A DNA stretch of 64,000 nt from Combretum micranthum. Its lineage: Eukaryota > Streptophyta > Magnoliopsida > Myrtales > Combretaceae. A program made the translations under genes and the position numbers. Location of the stretch: NCBI GenBank assembly GCA_024138025.1, contig JAMXBD010000237.1:620001-684000 (forward strand), read 5' to 3'. Positions 25,101 to 36,479 of this stretch are shown here, one piece after another (within the stretch, counting starts at the first letter, position 1; every line of letters begins with the position of its first letter). The notes under the pieces are model-generated. The model was not told the origin of the DNA. It saw only the letters and a list, made by a program, of their open reading frames with translations, and did no database searches.

Positions 25101-25600
25101 CCTTGTGTTTGTAAAATTAAGTACTTAACCACTTAGTTATCTATAGCTTGGCATATATTTAGAAAGGTATGTGCTTTGGAGTATTCAATGGAAAATTATT
25201 AGAAGCGATTGAAATAGTTGAAGCAAGCAAAAAAACTATAAGATAACTAGAGGTACTTGAGTTGAACCATCAAAGGACTACATTAGAGTGCATGTCAGAA
25301 GCAAGAACGAGGGAAATTGCTTTAGAAAGCAATGTGCATGTTCATTTTCTAGGTAGTCTGCATAGCAAGCTTAAAGGTGCAACTATGTTTGTTGATGCTA
25401 AGATCTGGTAGCAAGAATTTTCCGCAAGTAAGGTGTGGCAGTAAAGTTGTCCAACACTAGAAGTCTGTAGTAGGTCAGCATAGCTTAGCAGTAGGTATAG
25501 ACGAAAATAAGTTGGATTATTGTGAGAGACTATTAGGTCAATGTAGTTGGAGGCTTCTGAAGTTCGTACTCTGCAGATGTTCCATCCATGGTTCAAGCAC
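22160..25600. other. AT-rich intergenic DNA
   Basis: No gene was recognised. The part at 23.0-24.2 kb is less repetitive, with short broken frames (for example MAIKMAVRGPIPLFNIVKND near 23510), but no domain was recognised. A (TA)n tract lies at 24989-25018 and a poly-A run at about 24714-24731. Confidence 0.4.
24989..25018. repeat. (TA)n microsatellite
   Basis: About 14 TA units in AT-rich spacer. Confidence 0.8.
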
Positions 25601-25640
25601 AGGATCTACTATTAGTTGTGTTATTGGCTAGAGTTAGGAA

Positions 25641-25937
25641 TTGAGAGTAGGTAATTTTGAGATGGATAGCAAAATTGTGTGTGAATCCATAAAGCAAAAC
25701 AAAGAACCTTCATGGGGAGTTCAAACTATCAATGAGGATGTAATGTTTCTACTTCCCAGCATCAAAAAGGTAAGTTTCAATTTGATAAAGTGCCAAGCAA
25801 ATAAAACTATAGATTGGGTGGCAACACATAGTAGGTTGGAGAAGTGTCCTTTAGACTGGGTGGGAAAGCCTCTTTCTCCTTTGCTTGACATTTTAGTTTT
25901 AGATATGCCAAATGCTTATGAGTTACTCTTGTAATCA
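25641..25937 (+). pseudogene. RNase H-like (RVT_3) domain fragment
   Basis: A 97-codon open frame matches the C-terminal half of the plant RNase H-like domain found in LINE-type elements and stand-alone RVT_3 proteins. Visible features are FEMDSKIVCESI (the acidic DS-K segment), EDVMFLLPSIKKVSF, a 'QANKTIDWVA' block near the last catalytic acidic residue, and the usual tail CPLDWVGKPLSPLL. The N-terminal half of the domain, with the first catalytic Asp and Glu, is absent or broken upstream (25165-25640 has stops in all frames I followed). It is most likely a retroelement-derived remnant. An RNase H-like host gene fragment is the alternative. Confidence 0.6.
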
Positions 25938-26119
25938 TGTAATCTGGAGCAATGTAATCTTTGAGTTTATGGAAAGAATGATTGTTATTTTTGGTATTAA
26001 AGAAAAAAACTTAGTTATACTTAATGTGATGCTATTATTTGCTCTTTAAAATACACATACAATATATATAATTTTTCTTTTCTAAAATTTCCTAAATAAT
26101 TAATTCTTTTTTGGAACTT

Positions 26120-26345
26120 AGGGGCCTACATGTATTTTTAGTAAAATATTGTTGGCCCACTTACTACTTCTAAGGCTCAATCCAAAAACACGCGATAAAA
26201 AGAAAATAAACCCTAATTTCCCCTACCACTCTTTCTCTCTTTCTCTCTCCTCATCAAAGCATACAACTAAGGTTTTCAACCATCTGTAACCCTAATTGAT
26301 TTACTTGGATTGCAAACACAATAAAGATGATAAATTTGAGGATGC
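26120..26345 (+). promoter_or_regulatory. Orphan promoter/5' leader with telo-box and site II-like motifs
   Basis: Carries GGCCCAC near 26153, a telo-box AAACCCTAA at 26208-26216, a CT-rich leader (26225-26250) and AACCCTAA near 26288. This combination is typical of plant translation-machinery genes. An ATG at 26327 opens a short frame (MINLRMPISRSWF), and a second ATG at 26359 is followed at once by GTTTGT, a possible donor. No downstream exon was recognised before 28.9 kb. It may be a truncated or relocated gene front end. Confidence 0.4.
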
Positions 26346-28916
26346 CAATCTCTAGATCATGGTTTGTATTTTGTTAAGGGTGTAATGCCTTTTCCCTCTT
26401 TCTTTCTTGTATTTATAACGTATGTTTTGGATATAGTCAATAGTTACAATTTTACATTTCTATTATTTATTTATAATATCAACTAATTTGTGCTTTGTAT
26501 AAGAATGATCTACTACTAATTCCACATGTAATAGTCGCGATGACACTATGGTTTCATAGTTTTCTTTGATTATCATTCACTTGTAATAAATGTTTCCATT
26601 AAAATGATGACATATGATAATTCATAATTGTTAAATATATAAAAGAAAAAAAGATAACTAGATAGATGGCTTTAGATAAAGTCAAGATAGATGGTACCAC
26701 CAACCTTAAATGATTTGGGTGCTAAAAGTAATAATATAAAAGTATAAATAGCTAATTATACATATATATATATATATATAATTAGCCAAAATTCTTGTAT
26801 GAAATGCGGTATTATCACATAAAGATAAGCATATAGGCGAATTTGTACATGCGTTGACTGTCTATTATATTGAATAAGTTTGAATTCAACCCTTTTTAAT
26901 ATTTATATTTAAAAAATAAACCGTACTCATATAACTTATAAGAATCCAAAGATGAGCTGCCAATCCAACGGGCAAAATAGATACATTCCAAATCGTATCA
27001 TGATCGTGTTTGTATCTTGTTATTGGATTGTACTAGGAGCAATTATTCTTACTTTTCAATTCTCGGTTTATGTGTCGGTCCGTATTTTTCCAATTTTGTA
27101 TACGTGAAAGCAAAAAGTGAAACACAGTAAATAGAAAATTATCATGTAAATGATTTGGTTATGATACGCAGAAACTCATCATCAGTTTTCCACTGAAGTG
27201 GAACTGAAAATCTCAAAACATCCTCCGGTTGAACTAGGGATGAATGTAGAATGATATAATTGAAAAAAATAAATTTATTTTATTATAAATATAAGTAAAA
27301 AATATATATTTTTTATTTAAATATATTATAATAATTTTTTTTTCAAACGAGGGGTCCAGAGCCCTTTTTGTTCATCGCCTGGGTTCATCCCTGGATTGGA
27401 CTACTAAATTTTTATCTATATCATATTTATATTTAATATGTATTTACAACTTATTTGTATCATATCTATATTATATTTGATTAATTAGTTTATAAGTAAA
27501 ATTATTAATTTTTTAACGATATCTATTTCTTAATAAATAACTATTTAAAAACAATAAAAATATAATACCAAATAACCAAAATATAATGAAATAAACTCAC
27601 CATATTTGCTTAATCATTCTTTTCCTTCCCGCCTTCCACGCAAATTATGCAAAGTACTCGCGAAAAAACATTTATTTATGTCTTGGTATTTCAAGCTTAC
27701 CTACCCTTTTCAGCTTTTTAATGTGACTGCTGGATCCCACAATAAACTAATGTTTGGTTTGAAATTTAGGGGACTTGGGTAGGTTTACTTTAGGTTAGAA
27801 AAATTTTCAATTCAATATTGACTCTATCTTCAGTAGATATTATCATGCTTAACTATACAAGAACATATAAATATGGTAAGGTTAATTATTATGAATATCC
27901 TTTAAACTATATACCTTTTCAAAACTTTTGAAATATATAAAAAAACTTTCAAATTATTTGTAAAACCCAATTATCACTAAAATAACCAGCCAGTAGTAGC
28001 TAAAAGAACCATAAACAAGAAGTGAATTCTATTATCCCTACATATTTTTAAAAGTTATAAAAAAAAAATCACATTTTGTGATTTTAAAAGGTTTATTCGA
28101 ATAACCATATTTAACTAATAGGAACTTTTTCAATAAATATAGTAATTAATATATTATGTATTTCAGTAATGCAATCACGGATATGTAATAACTTTAAAAA
28201 AACATAACAGAACCATTGAATTTTCCTTAACTAATAGTTTTTGGCATGCAATTGTAAATTTTTTCTAAGAATTAATTAAGTGAATGGCATGAACAATAGT
28301 GTTTGAACAAATTAAATTAATCAAACTGATGCCATTCTGAGATGGTTATGTCAGGCCATTAATTTTTCTTTATTTGCCCTGTCAATAAGGATTGACATGG
28401 AAAACATCATAAAATCAAAGAAAGGAGGATCAAATCACCATCTTAAGAGGATCAAGAAAGAGAGATGGAGAGGCGTTTAGGCCATGATACTATATGCATA
28501 TAACAAGAGCTTTTCCAAGAATTCATTGATCAATATTCATGACACATATACCTTGCTTGGAATATAAAACAAGAACATGGAGGAAGAACTTTTCACTGCA
28601 TCCTACTTTTGAAGTAACAATGTACAGAATCAGATGCACACTCATCTTTGTAACCACATTGAAGAAAGAAAAACACAAAAAATAAGAAAAAGAACAAAGA
28701 AATATGGGGTTGAACTATGTTACATTGCAGTGAATTCAATCCTACTCCCTAATTCAAACAAAATTCTGCATTTGGTGGGCAGATTCACCTGCCTCCCATG
28801 TTCCTTTTGTTTTTTTTTACCGATCTTCAATCACATATATATCACAAACCGAAACCAAAGGGCAACCACCATAAGCCAAGGAGTTCAACCAATAAACGAA
28901 TTATCAACAGTCAATT
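26346..28916. other. AT-rich intergenic DNA downstream of CRLK
   Basis: No gene seen. (AT)n at 26761-26780. Around 27335-27400 a GC-richer patch (GGGTCCAGAGCCC, TTCATCCCTGG) resembles a decayed transposon end; GGGATGAATG at 27237 is partly complementary to it. The last few hundred bases before 28916 would hold the kinase gene 3' untranslated region. Confidence 0.4.
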
Positions 28917-31900
28917 TTAAACTTCAAACGTATCGGCACTGTCCATAGACTCATCTCTCTGATGATGATCAGAGACAGGAATCTTGTTTTCTTGTTGTTC
29001 CACATCTATACCCACTTCATCTCCAGCGGAAGATAGGGAATTCTTGTGATGCTTCTTATTGTGCCTTAGTTTCAAGAGTCGTGACAGCATTTGCACGATG
29101 TCTCTCATTGAAGGCCGTCTCTTTGGGACACGGTTGATGCATTTGTAAGCTAAAGCTGCCACCTCGTTGAGTTCTTGCAGATCGAACTTACCTTCAAGAC
29201 GGGAGTCCACAATTTCCTCCCACCCCACTTTTCCCTCTGAATTCATCGCCGCCTATAAAAATCAAAGCAAATGAAATCAGATAAAGGATCAAATGGAATT
29301 ATAATGGCCATGCCAAGCATTTTGAAGAACGAACCAATAGTATATCCAAATATTTTGGTTCAGTGATTTGCTGTTATTTAAAGTCATGTCGGCACCAGCG
29401 TAAAACCAGGTGTTTGGCTAAAGAAAGACGCCAAAGAGACAAACACACATAACAGATGCAGAATACAAACGACCTAAACACATATCAGTTACAGATTAAA
29501 GAAATGAGACAAGCATCCCTTAATGAAGTTAACATACAAGTTAACCAAATATTGCTATAGCATGCATATATATCCATTAATAAGTTTTGGTGAAGAACAC
29601 ATTTACATGCATTAGATGGAGCCAGAAAGATATCTTACCAGCTCAACGTATTCCATAAGACCCTGTTGAGGATTCCTGCCAGCGATGAGTTCAAATAACA
29701 AAACTCCATAACTATAAACATCACTTTTCTTAGTGAAAGCCCTCGTAGATATATATTCAGGATCGAGATATCCAAATGTTCCCCGGATATTAGCTGCATG
29801 TTTGTCTACCATCTCCTCTCTTGAAAGCCCAAAATCAGCAACCTGCTCCATTGAAAGATAACTAAGTAAACCAATCAAGTCAAAGCAAAATACGTTACTT
29901 TCTTTAGCAAATGAATTTCAAGAAACAGTGACTCACCCTTGCTCTCATGGATTGGTCCAATAAGATATTGGAAGACTTGATATCTCTGTGTATTACAGGA
30001 GGAACCGCCTGAACGAAAAGTACAATCAAACTAAATCCATAATTTTGTTTGTCATGAATAAAAATAATAATAATAAATCATGATCCATTGAGTGTCTGCT
30101 GTTTTCACAGAAGATTGAACTAAGTTTGGCAAGTGAAATGTTAATCTATTTGGCAGCCTGTCTGCGTTCACATTAGGTTCTGTTCAAGAATGAAGTTTAA
30201 ACTACTTGTACAACAAAGGAGCATTCACATAAACTCATGAAGACACATGGAGAAGATAATGATACAACATCTTACCCCATCATGAAGATACTCCAAACCC
30301 CTTGCTACATCCAAGGCAATATGAACCCTCAAATCCCAATTGAGTCTCTCCAAATCTTCATCTGCCCAACAGAAATTAATGTTAAAAAAGTTGATTACCA
30401 GAAAACTGGCAGAATCAAATACAAAGATAGTGATTAAAAACTTTAGCCACCATAATCCTCTTCTCTCTCTCCCCTTGCCCCCGCATATAGATGCACACAT
30501 CATATGTATTGTCACCAAACAATCAAGAAACAATTAACTACCAACCACATTCTACTAGAACTTTACATGGCTAGGTATAATCCAATATTAATCTCATTGG
30601 GAAAAGGGATTGGCAACAAATACTCTAAACAATATACATGATTACATATAAAGACTGTCCTCCTAATCAATGCACTACACATTATGCATGAGGAAAAAGA
30701 TAGTTGTAGCATTCTACAAAATTTTTGCCAACAATAAACTCTCCGCTAATTACATTTTAGCTATTGACATTTGCTAAACGAGAATTCCAAACTCCTGCAT
30801 AGCAAGCAGTGGCAGTTATATAAACTATACTCCTAGAGCAATCAAGTGGAACTGTTGACAGCTTACTATATAAATGTGAAGCCAAGCTTCCTTGCTCATG
30901 TACACATAGATAAGCATATGCTGGCCCTTTTCTGCACAATATCCGACCAAATTCACCAGGTTCCGATGATGCAATCTTCCCAACAGCATGACCTTCAATA
31001 ATGAAAGGACGTAACTGAGACAAAGAAAAACTGCCAAAAAGCAGAAACTTCATTCTATATTCAAAATGAGTCAAACGTTTGCTATCTTCTGCAAAATTGC
31101 AATGTGTCTGTCCCCCATACCACGATAGACTGGATCGCATTTGTACCAATTATGCCTAACTAATAAACTATATGCGTGTGAGACCCTCACCTCAGTCTGG
31201 AACTCTTTCTCCCCTTGCTTGGAATCAGTTGCAAGCACTTTCACAGCAACTGTCTCACCAGTTGACATCTGAGCTTTATATACAAGACCAAATGCACCTT
31301 GGCCAATTAGTGTCGTAAAATTACAGGTAGCTTTCTGCAGATCCCTGAATAAATATCAAATTGTAAAGATCACCATAATTGTTTGGATATCGATGCAAGA
31401 AATCATTACAGATATAAAAAGCTACAATTTTGGAGATTCAATCACTTGCACAACTCAGGAAGGATGCAGTGGAGCTGTACTAATATCTCAATTAAATAAT
31501 CATGCTCATATTGCATATGATCAAAATTCAAAGCTACAGAGCAAAAGTTTAGGAGCAACAAGAAGGGGGGGAAAAAAGTTCTTCAAAGTAAAGTTTTTCA
31601 CAACTACTTGATTGAGTCTGCCTGGAGGATCAGGGTGTTTAGTCTACAATAAGGATTTTTCACAACATCCTCTCAAAATGATGAAATGTAAAAAAAGATG
31701 ATTTCCAACCCAGAAACCTTTATAGTATGGACCTTCACTCAGTACGCTAACCTTTTGACTTTCGAGCAAGCTTAAGTGCTCCATCCCTATATGCAACATG
31801 AAGTATATTATCAGGACAATCTTCTTGTTCAAAGTGCCAACACTAAATTTCCAGGCACGATCTGAATTCAGTATATTTGTTCAATGCATTATATCCGGAA

Positions 31901-32315
31901 AGACAAATATATCAAAACATCACATAAACACTTCACAGTCGCATAGATATGCCAGTTACAGAAATCATCTGAAAAACAGTAAGAAGATGAAGAAAGTCAT
32001 ACTTGTATGAGTACTCAGGTATTCCAGAAACAGACACCATATTGCTCCTCTTAAATCCCTCAAGCCACATAGACATGCCATTCTTTGCAGCTTTTACAGG
32101 TGACTCTGGCCAATGGTCGAATCCGATAAAATGGTACAGGAGTCAGCTCCGTTAGCTCGAATAGGAAGAGCTGCTGCTCGCCTGGAGCTGCTATTACCTA
32201 TCTGAGACCTCTTCCGCTGGTATTGAAAGCACAGGAGTGCTAAAATTGCTAAAAGCACACCAATCACCACTCCAACCGAAAGCCCAATGATCAACCCCGA
32301 TGATTCGCCTTTCAT
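28917..32315 (-). CDS. CRLK1: Calcium/calmodulin-regulated receptor-like kinase (CRLK1/CRLK2 type), 7 exons
   Basis: Membrane Ser/Thr kinase without an ectodomain. The Arabidopsis relative CRLK1 binds Ca2+/calmodulin, interacts with MEKK1 and promotes cold tolerance. Coding exons run 32315-32003, 31344-31191, 30992-30867, 30361-30276, 30008-29937, 29842-29639 and 29252-28917, all GT-AG. With two lost bases allowed for, the product is about 430 residues (Arabidopsis CRLK1 is about 440). Residues ~8-30 form one membrane span ([18 protein letters not shown]), then basic QRKRSQ. The kinase domain has the glycine loop GQGAFGLV (119-126), VAVK Lys140, HRD with Asp236 in [13 protein letters not shown] with Asp254, and the activation-segment end YLDPEY. 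The C-tail is basic then acidic, ending DSADTFEV; the C-terminal calmodulin site of CRLK1 would lie here. A one-base loss near 32106 gives a stop after GQSHL, and another at 30890 breaks [15 protein letters not shown]1 versus CRLK2 cannot be decided by eye. Confidence 0.88.
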
Positions 32316-32388
32316 TTCGTTGTTTCAATCCTCTAGTAATTATAATTAAAAAAAAAGTCCCCAATCCATTGGAAGAACCGCAAAAAAA

Positions 32389-33357
32389 CTGCAAAAGGAA
32401 AGAGACTCTGAGCGCAAACTGGTCAAAACAGCCATTTCTGTTCTAGAGTCATTAAAGTTGACAGTTTAGATGAAAAATGCAGAAACAGGATCTGGGATTT
32501 GAATTTTATGGCCATCCAACAGTGAAAGTCAATACAGAAATAAAAATCTTCCAGATAAATATAGTAAACAAGAAGAATGAGTCCTATATGGAAGTCTTTT
32601 ATGGACCAACACCAGCATGAGAAGACAAATCTTAAGATTTGAACACATAGGATTACCCTTTTCAGCAATTTCCTAGAAATTACATGTTTCACTCTCACAA
32701 CACCAACACTAAAATCATCAAAAACAATAGTGGATCAATGAAATTCAAGCTTCAAGAACAAAAAATGAAAAATTGTAACTTTTCTAGGCATAAAATAGCA
32801 ATTGAATTCAAACTTCGACCTCAATATATCAATATTTTGATTCTCATTTTGACATCAATGAAAAAAGGGGTCTTCAAATTCAACAAAATTGCTGAAAAAT
32901 CCTACATTTACTGGAAAAAAAAAAATCAAACCAAAACAATTTCCTAGAGCGAGTTCAAACTTTGACCTTTATAATCAATTCCAATTTGACGCTCATTTTT
33001 CTCGTTTAAAAACCAAAGGTTATTCAAAACCAGCAACAATTCATTAAAATTAAACAAAAACACAGATTTTCTAGAGCAAATGAGTTCAAGCTTTGACCTG
33101 TACATATCAATTTCAAATTTTGTTTCCTATTTTCTCAATAACCAACCACATGGTATTTAAATTTGAGCAAAATTCACTAGATCTTCACGCTAAGAAACCA
33201 AACCCCAAAAATCCAGGACCCTCAAATAAGCAAAAACCAAAAAAAAAAAACACATATGCAAAGAGTAAAGCATTGATGAAACAAGTAAAAAAGAAACAAC
33301 TGAAACTGAAAGTCAAAGTGAAAGTGAAAATAAAGAGTAACAAAAGTATTGAATTAC
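32389..33357 (-). other. Possible 5' UTR intron of CRLK
   Basis: On the minus strand a donor CAG|GTAATTC at 33358/33357 and an acceptor CTTTTGCAG|T at 32389/32388 could remove 969 bp between a CT-rich leader (about 33480-33670) and the exon holding the start codon. Long first introns in leaders are common in plant kinase genes. No transcript evidence is available here. Confidence 0.35.
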
Positions 33358-33479
33358 CTGTTAATGCAAGCATATATGTTTTTTTTTTAAACTGTAACGT
33401 GATGATTTCAAAGTGAAGAAAAAGAAAACAGAATGATAAGTATGAAAATGACGTAATAATGGTGGTAAAAAAAAAGGAG

Positions 33480-33702
33480 ATACTAAGGCTTCGAGTTTGA
33501 GGAAAGGATCGGAGAGACAAAGTAATGGATGGAGTCTTAAGGATCTGTTTGGGAAAGAAACAAAGGAAAAGAGTAAAAAGAGGAACTGTAAGAACTAAGA
33601 AGGGAAGTAGAGAAGTTGACACAAAAAGGAAGGAGAAGGAGAAGAAGAGAGGAGGAAAGGAGGAAAAAAAATATTATTATTCAAGTAACAGTGGGTTTTT
33701 TG

Positions 33703-33734
<32 letters not shown>

Positions 33735-33740
33735 GGGGCC
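33480..33740 (-). promoter_or_regulatory. CRLK leader region and poly-A/T tract
   Basis: Read on the minus strand, 33670-33480 is CT-rich (TTCTC, CTTCC words), as in plant 5' leaders. It is preceded by a 29-base T run on the + strand (33706-33734), which may serve as a nucleosome-depleted promoter tract. No certain TATA box was chosen. Open frames here (33185-33749, both strands) come from low complexity and are not proteins. Confidence 0.4.
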
Positions 33741-34554
33741 ATTGAGTAATCGCGGGTTTGGAGTAGAAAGATGGGAAGGAGGGCTTTTTTATTTTTATTT
33801 ATTTATTTATTTTTGTGTTTGGTGTTTTATTTTTAATTTTTTATTTGTTATTGGTCTAAATTTTTTAAATGGAATGGACCCGACTCTTTTGGACAAAACA
33901 TAGGCGCTTAGGAAATTTCTTCCTCCTGCACTCAAAAACGAAAAGGAGTATCATGTCTCCTGTGGTGTCCTGAATAAATATCTTATACGTACTAAATAAA
34001 GTAAAAAATTAAAAAAATCTTTAAAAATAAAGAATTATTATCTAACATTTTTTAAATATTTATTTGTAGGAACATAAAGACAACAACAATCTTGGTATAA
34101 TAAATTCTTATCTCTCAAAAACATAACTGATCGGTTTTTCTCTCTTTTTCCCTTAAAAAGTTATTAATTAAATTATCTACCGAAATAGCATAGGATACAT
34201 GAATACCCTAAAATAAATTAGGGTTAGGGTTATTTAGTTGGTTGGCTTACCAATGGCATGTGTCATTTTAAGTCAAAGTATTTGTTAAGAAATATATATA
34301 TATATATATAAAAGAAAAACAGATATATTTATAAACAGATTAAACAAATTAAATAAAAAGAGGCTATTTCATGTTTAGGAGTGTAACACATGTTTATCGT
34401 CTTTGTAAAAAAAATTAAATAAATACAAATTATATAAAAAAAATTATAAAAATATCATCATTGTATTGTATGTTGAAAAAGATATATAAAGTTTTATATG
34501 TGTATCACATCTTGGAGATGAGATACAATGACCTACTATAATATACATTTAAAA
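33741..34554. other. AT-rich spacer
   Basis: No gene. Short TTAGGGTTAGGGTTA at 34218-34232, (TA)n at 34293-34310. The last 70 bp (34485-34554) already hold GATACA/TATCACA words related to the repeat that follows. Confidence 0.45.
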
Positions 34555-34865
34555 ATTGTATATCGCATGTAGGATACGCATCATACACCTTATATGTGGT
34601 ACATATAGCAAAGTACAGATATTTTGCTTGTATCACACATTATACTTGCGATACACGTATCGTATATATGGTATGCAATACATGCAAAATGTCGATACTT
34701 TGCTTGTATCGCACATTGCACTTGTGATACATATATTGCATATACGGTATGTAATACACGCAAAGTGTCGATACTTTGCTTATATCGCACATTGCACTTG
34801 CGATACATGTATCGCATATCCTATATGCGATACTTTGCGTGTATCCCACGTTGAATGTGCGATGC
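34555..34865. repeat. 76-bp tandem repeat rich in TATCGCA / TGCGATA
   Basis: About four units. The anchor GTCGATACTTTGCT occurs at 34691 and 34767 (period 76), with a diverged earlier copy (CAGATATTTTGCT) at 34615-34616 and a partial later one near 34829. Each unit contains GCACATTGCACTTG and GATACA...GTATCGC. At 34800-34815 the palindrome GCGATACATGTATCGC is perfect. Because stops are absent from the unit in most frames, four of the six frames stay open for 75-104 codons; I read this as a by-product of the repeat, not as genes. Confidence 0.8.
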
Positions 34866-35080
34866 ACTAAAAAAAAAAAAAAAGTTGTATCGCATAATAT
34901 CTAATATAATAATAGTATTTTTGAATATTTTTTAAACAAATTATATATGCATAATTTTTGTTTTTGAGAGAGATGGTAAACAAGTAATAATCTTCATGTT
35001 TAGCCATCACTTTAACGAAAATTGCATAAATACAATCTAGAAGATAATAACAACATGATTGTCATCACTATATCCCATGT

Positions 35081-35183
35081 TAGTCATCCGATATAGGTTT
35101 GCATGTGTATCGCATTTACGCATACAATACACCTAAAATTTAGTACGCATGCAAACCTATATCGCATGACTAACATGTGGTAT
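35081..35183. repeat. Hairpin 1 of the TATCGCA cluster
   Basis: ATGTTAGTCATCCGATATAG followed by GTTTGCATGTGTA pairs with the right arm TACGCATGCAAACCTATATC plus GCATGACTAACAT. The arms are about 33 bp with 2-3 mismatches around a ~35-bp loop that holds TATCGCAT. It could fold as a stable RNA or DNA hairpin. Confidence 0.7.
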
Positions 35184-35206
35184 AGCTCGGCTTATAAATT
35201 TGGTTG

Positions 35207-35291
35207 AACACCATTGTTATATTGCATTTTGGACATAGAGATACGATATAAAATAGTGTATCATATTTCGAAGATGCGGTATAACAATGAT
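35207..35291. repeat. Hairpin 2 of the TATCGCA cluster
   Basis: CATTGTTATATTGCATTTTG pairs with CGAAGATGCGGTATAACAATG. The loop (GAGATACGATAT ... GTGTATCATA) again holds ATACGATAT/TATCAT words. It lies 25 bp after hairpin 1, suggesting a common origin. Confidence 0.65.
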
Positions 35292-36245
35292 AATTTAGTA
35301 ATTATTTTTAATGCAATTTTTACTTTTCTAATTTTTTTCTAAAGATGGTAGACATGTATTTCACCCAGATGAGATACGGGTAAAATATAGATGCAAATTA
35401 GATATAGTTATAAACAAAAATCAAATAATCAGATAAATAAATTTGCTTTGTCTTATAAAATATAAATGTTTATTTTTATATTATTTTTTTATAAATATTT
35501 CGTTTTTTATCTTTGAAAGAGTAGGTTTAGATATTTAAATCTTTTTAAAAATATGCATATAAACTAAAAATAGTAAAAATGTATAGTTTTTAAAAGAATT
35601 TAGGTGTAATCACGTAATTTCAAAAGCAATAAGAGAAGCTAAATCCACATGGATCTTAAATCCGCTTTGTGTACGACGAAGGAAGTTGCTAATACAACTA
35701 TGAATCTCATGAAGAGTTCGAGTCTAAGAACGAACACTCACACCTTGTGAAATACAATCAAGTCAGATGAGAAGGGGTTTTTTCAGTTCTTCTCATGGCA
35801 GATGATCAATTAAAAAAAATCCTTATAATCCTATTCAATAAAATTATTTAATAAGGTTGGATTTCATTAATTCAAACATTCATATTAGTCATGTATTTAG
35901 ATTCCCAAATGTTCTAAAAAGAAATACATGTTTTTACTACTTTAAGAGTGTAAATGCATATTTTTAAAAGATTTGGAAGTTTAATTTGTAATTTTATATA
36001 TAAAAAGCAAATTGCATATATAACAAATATAATGAGACAATTTTAGGTCCACTTGTGACCTAAACCTAGCCCAACTCGCTATAAGTCAAGGCTCCAAACT
36101 CCACTTAATTGGTTCGGTTTAGCTAATGAATGGTGAGTCCACACACATGAAAAAAAAAAAAGAAATATAAAAGAAAATAGAAATTATCTAATAAAAGTAA
36201 GAAATACAAATAAATATAAAATAAAAAGTAATATTAAAATTTAGG
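35292..36245. other. AT-rich spacer
   Basis: No gene seen. The stretch 35625-35810 is GC-richer and looks like a fragment of a larger element, but no domain was recognised. Confidence 0.4.
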
Positions 36246-36421
36246 AAGTTCCTATGGTCTCATCGATAGGACCGTCCAATTAACCATCTAATCGTTAAAA
36301 TAAATATGGTAATTGTAATATAAACTATTTTAATAGTCTGATCACGATTATGTATGTATGAGTAGTTGGATATCCGATTAGACTAGTCCTATCAAAATTA
36401 ATAACGCGACCATAGAAAAAC
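36246..36421. mobile_element. MITE of the CTATGGTC family
   Basis: Ends AAGTTCCTATGGTCTCAT and (reverse complement) TGTTTTTCTATGGTCGCG form an inverted repeat. The interior holds GATCACGATTATG and TTAATTTTGATAGGAC. Related copies lie at 38526, 41082 and 45434 with the shared words TTAATTTTGATGG, AATAATTAATATTT and ATTATTTTAACGGTTAG. About 175 bp, non-coding. Confidence 0.6.
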
Positions 36422-36479
36422 ATTTAATTTTATATTATTTTTTGTGAATAAAATTAGATATTATTTAATCGTAATATTA

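Noticed and set aside
25081..25140. GATTTGAACCGAGACC...CTTAACCACTTAG, tRNA- or SINE-like wording
   Set aside because: Resembles the B-box/anticodon-arm side of a tRNA-derived repeat, but no A box, cloverleaf or element borders could be found.
33185..33903. Long open frames on both strands near the CRLK leader
   Set aside because: Low-complexity Phe/Lys/Arg-rich translations of a CT-rich leader and poly-T tract.
34218..34232. TTAGGGTTAGGGTTA, possible interstitial telomere repeat
   Set aside because: Only about 2.5 units, and the usual plant telomere unit is TTTAGGG; chance is sufficient.
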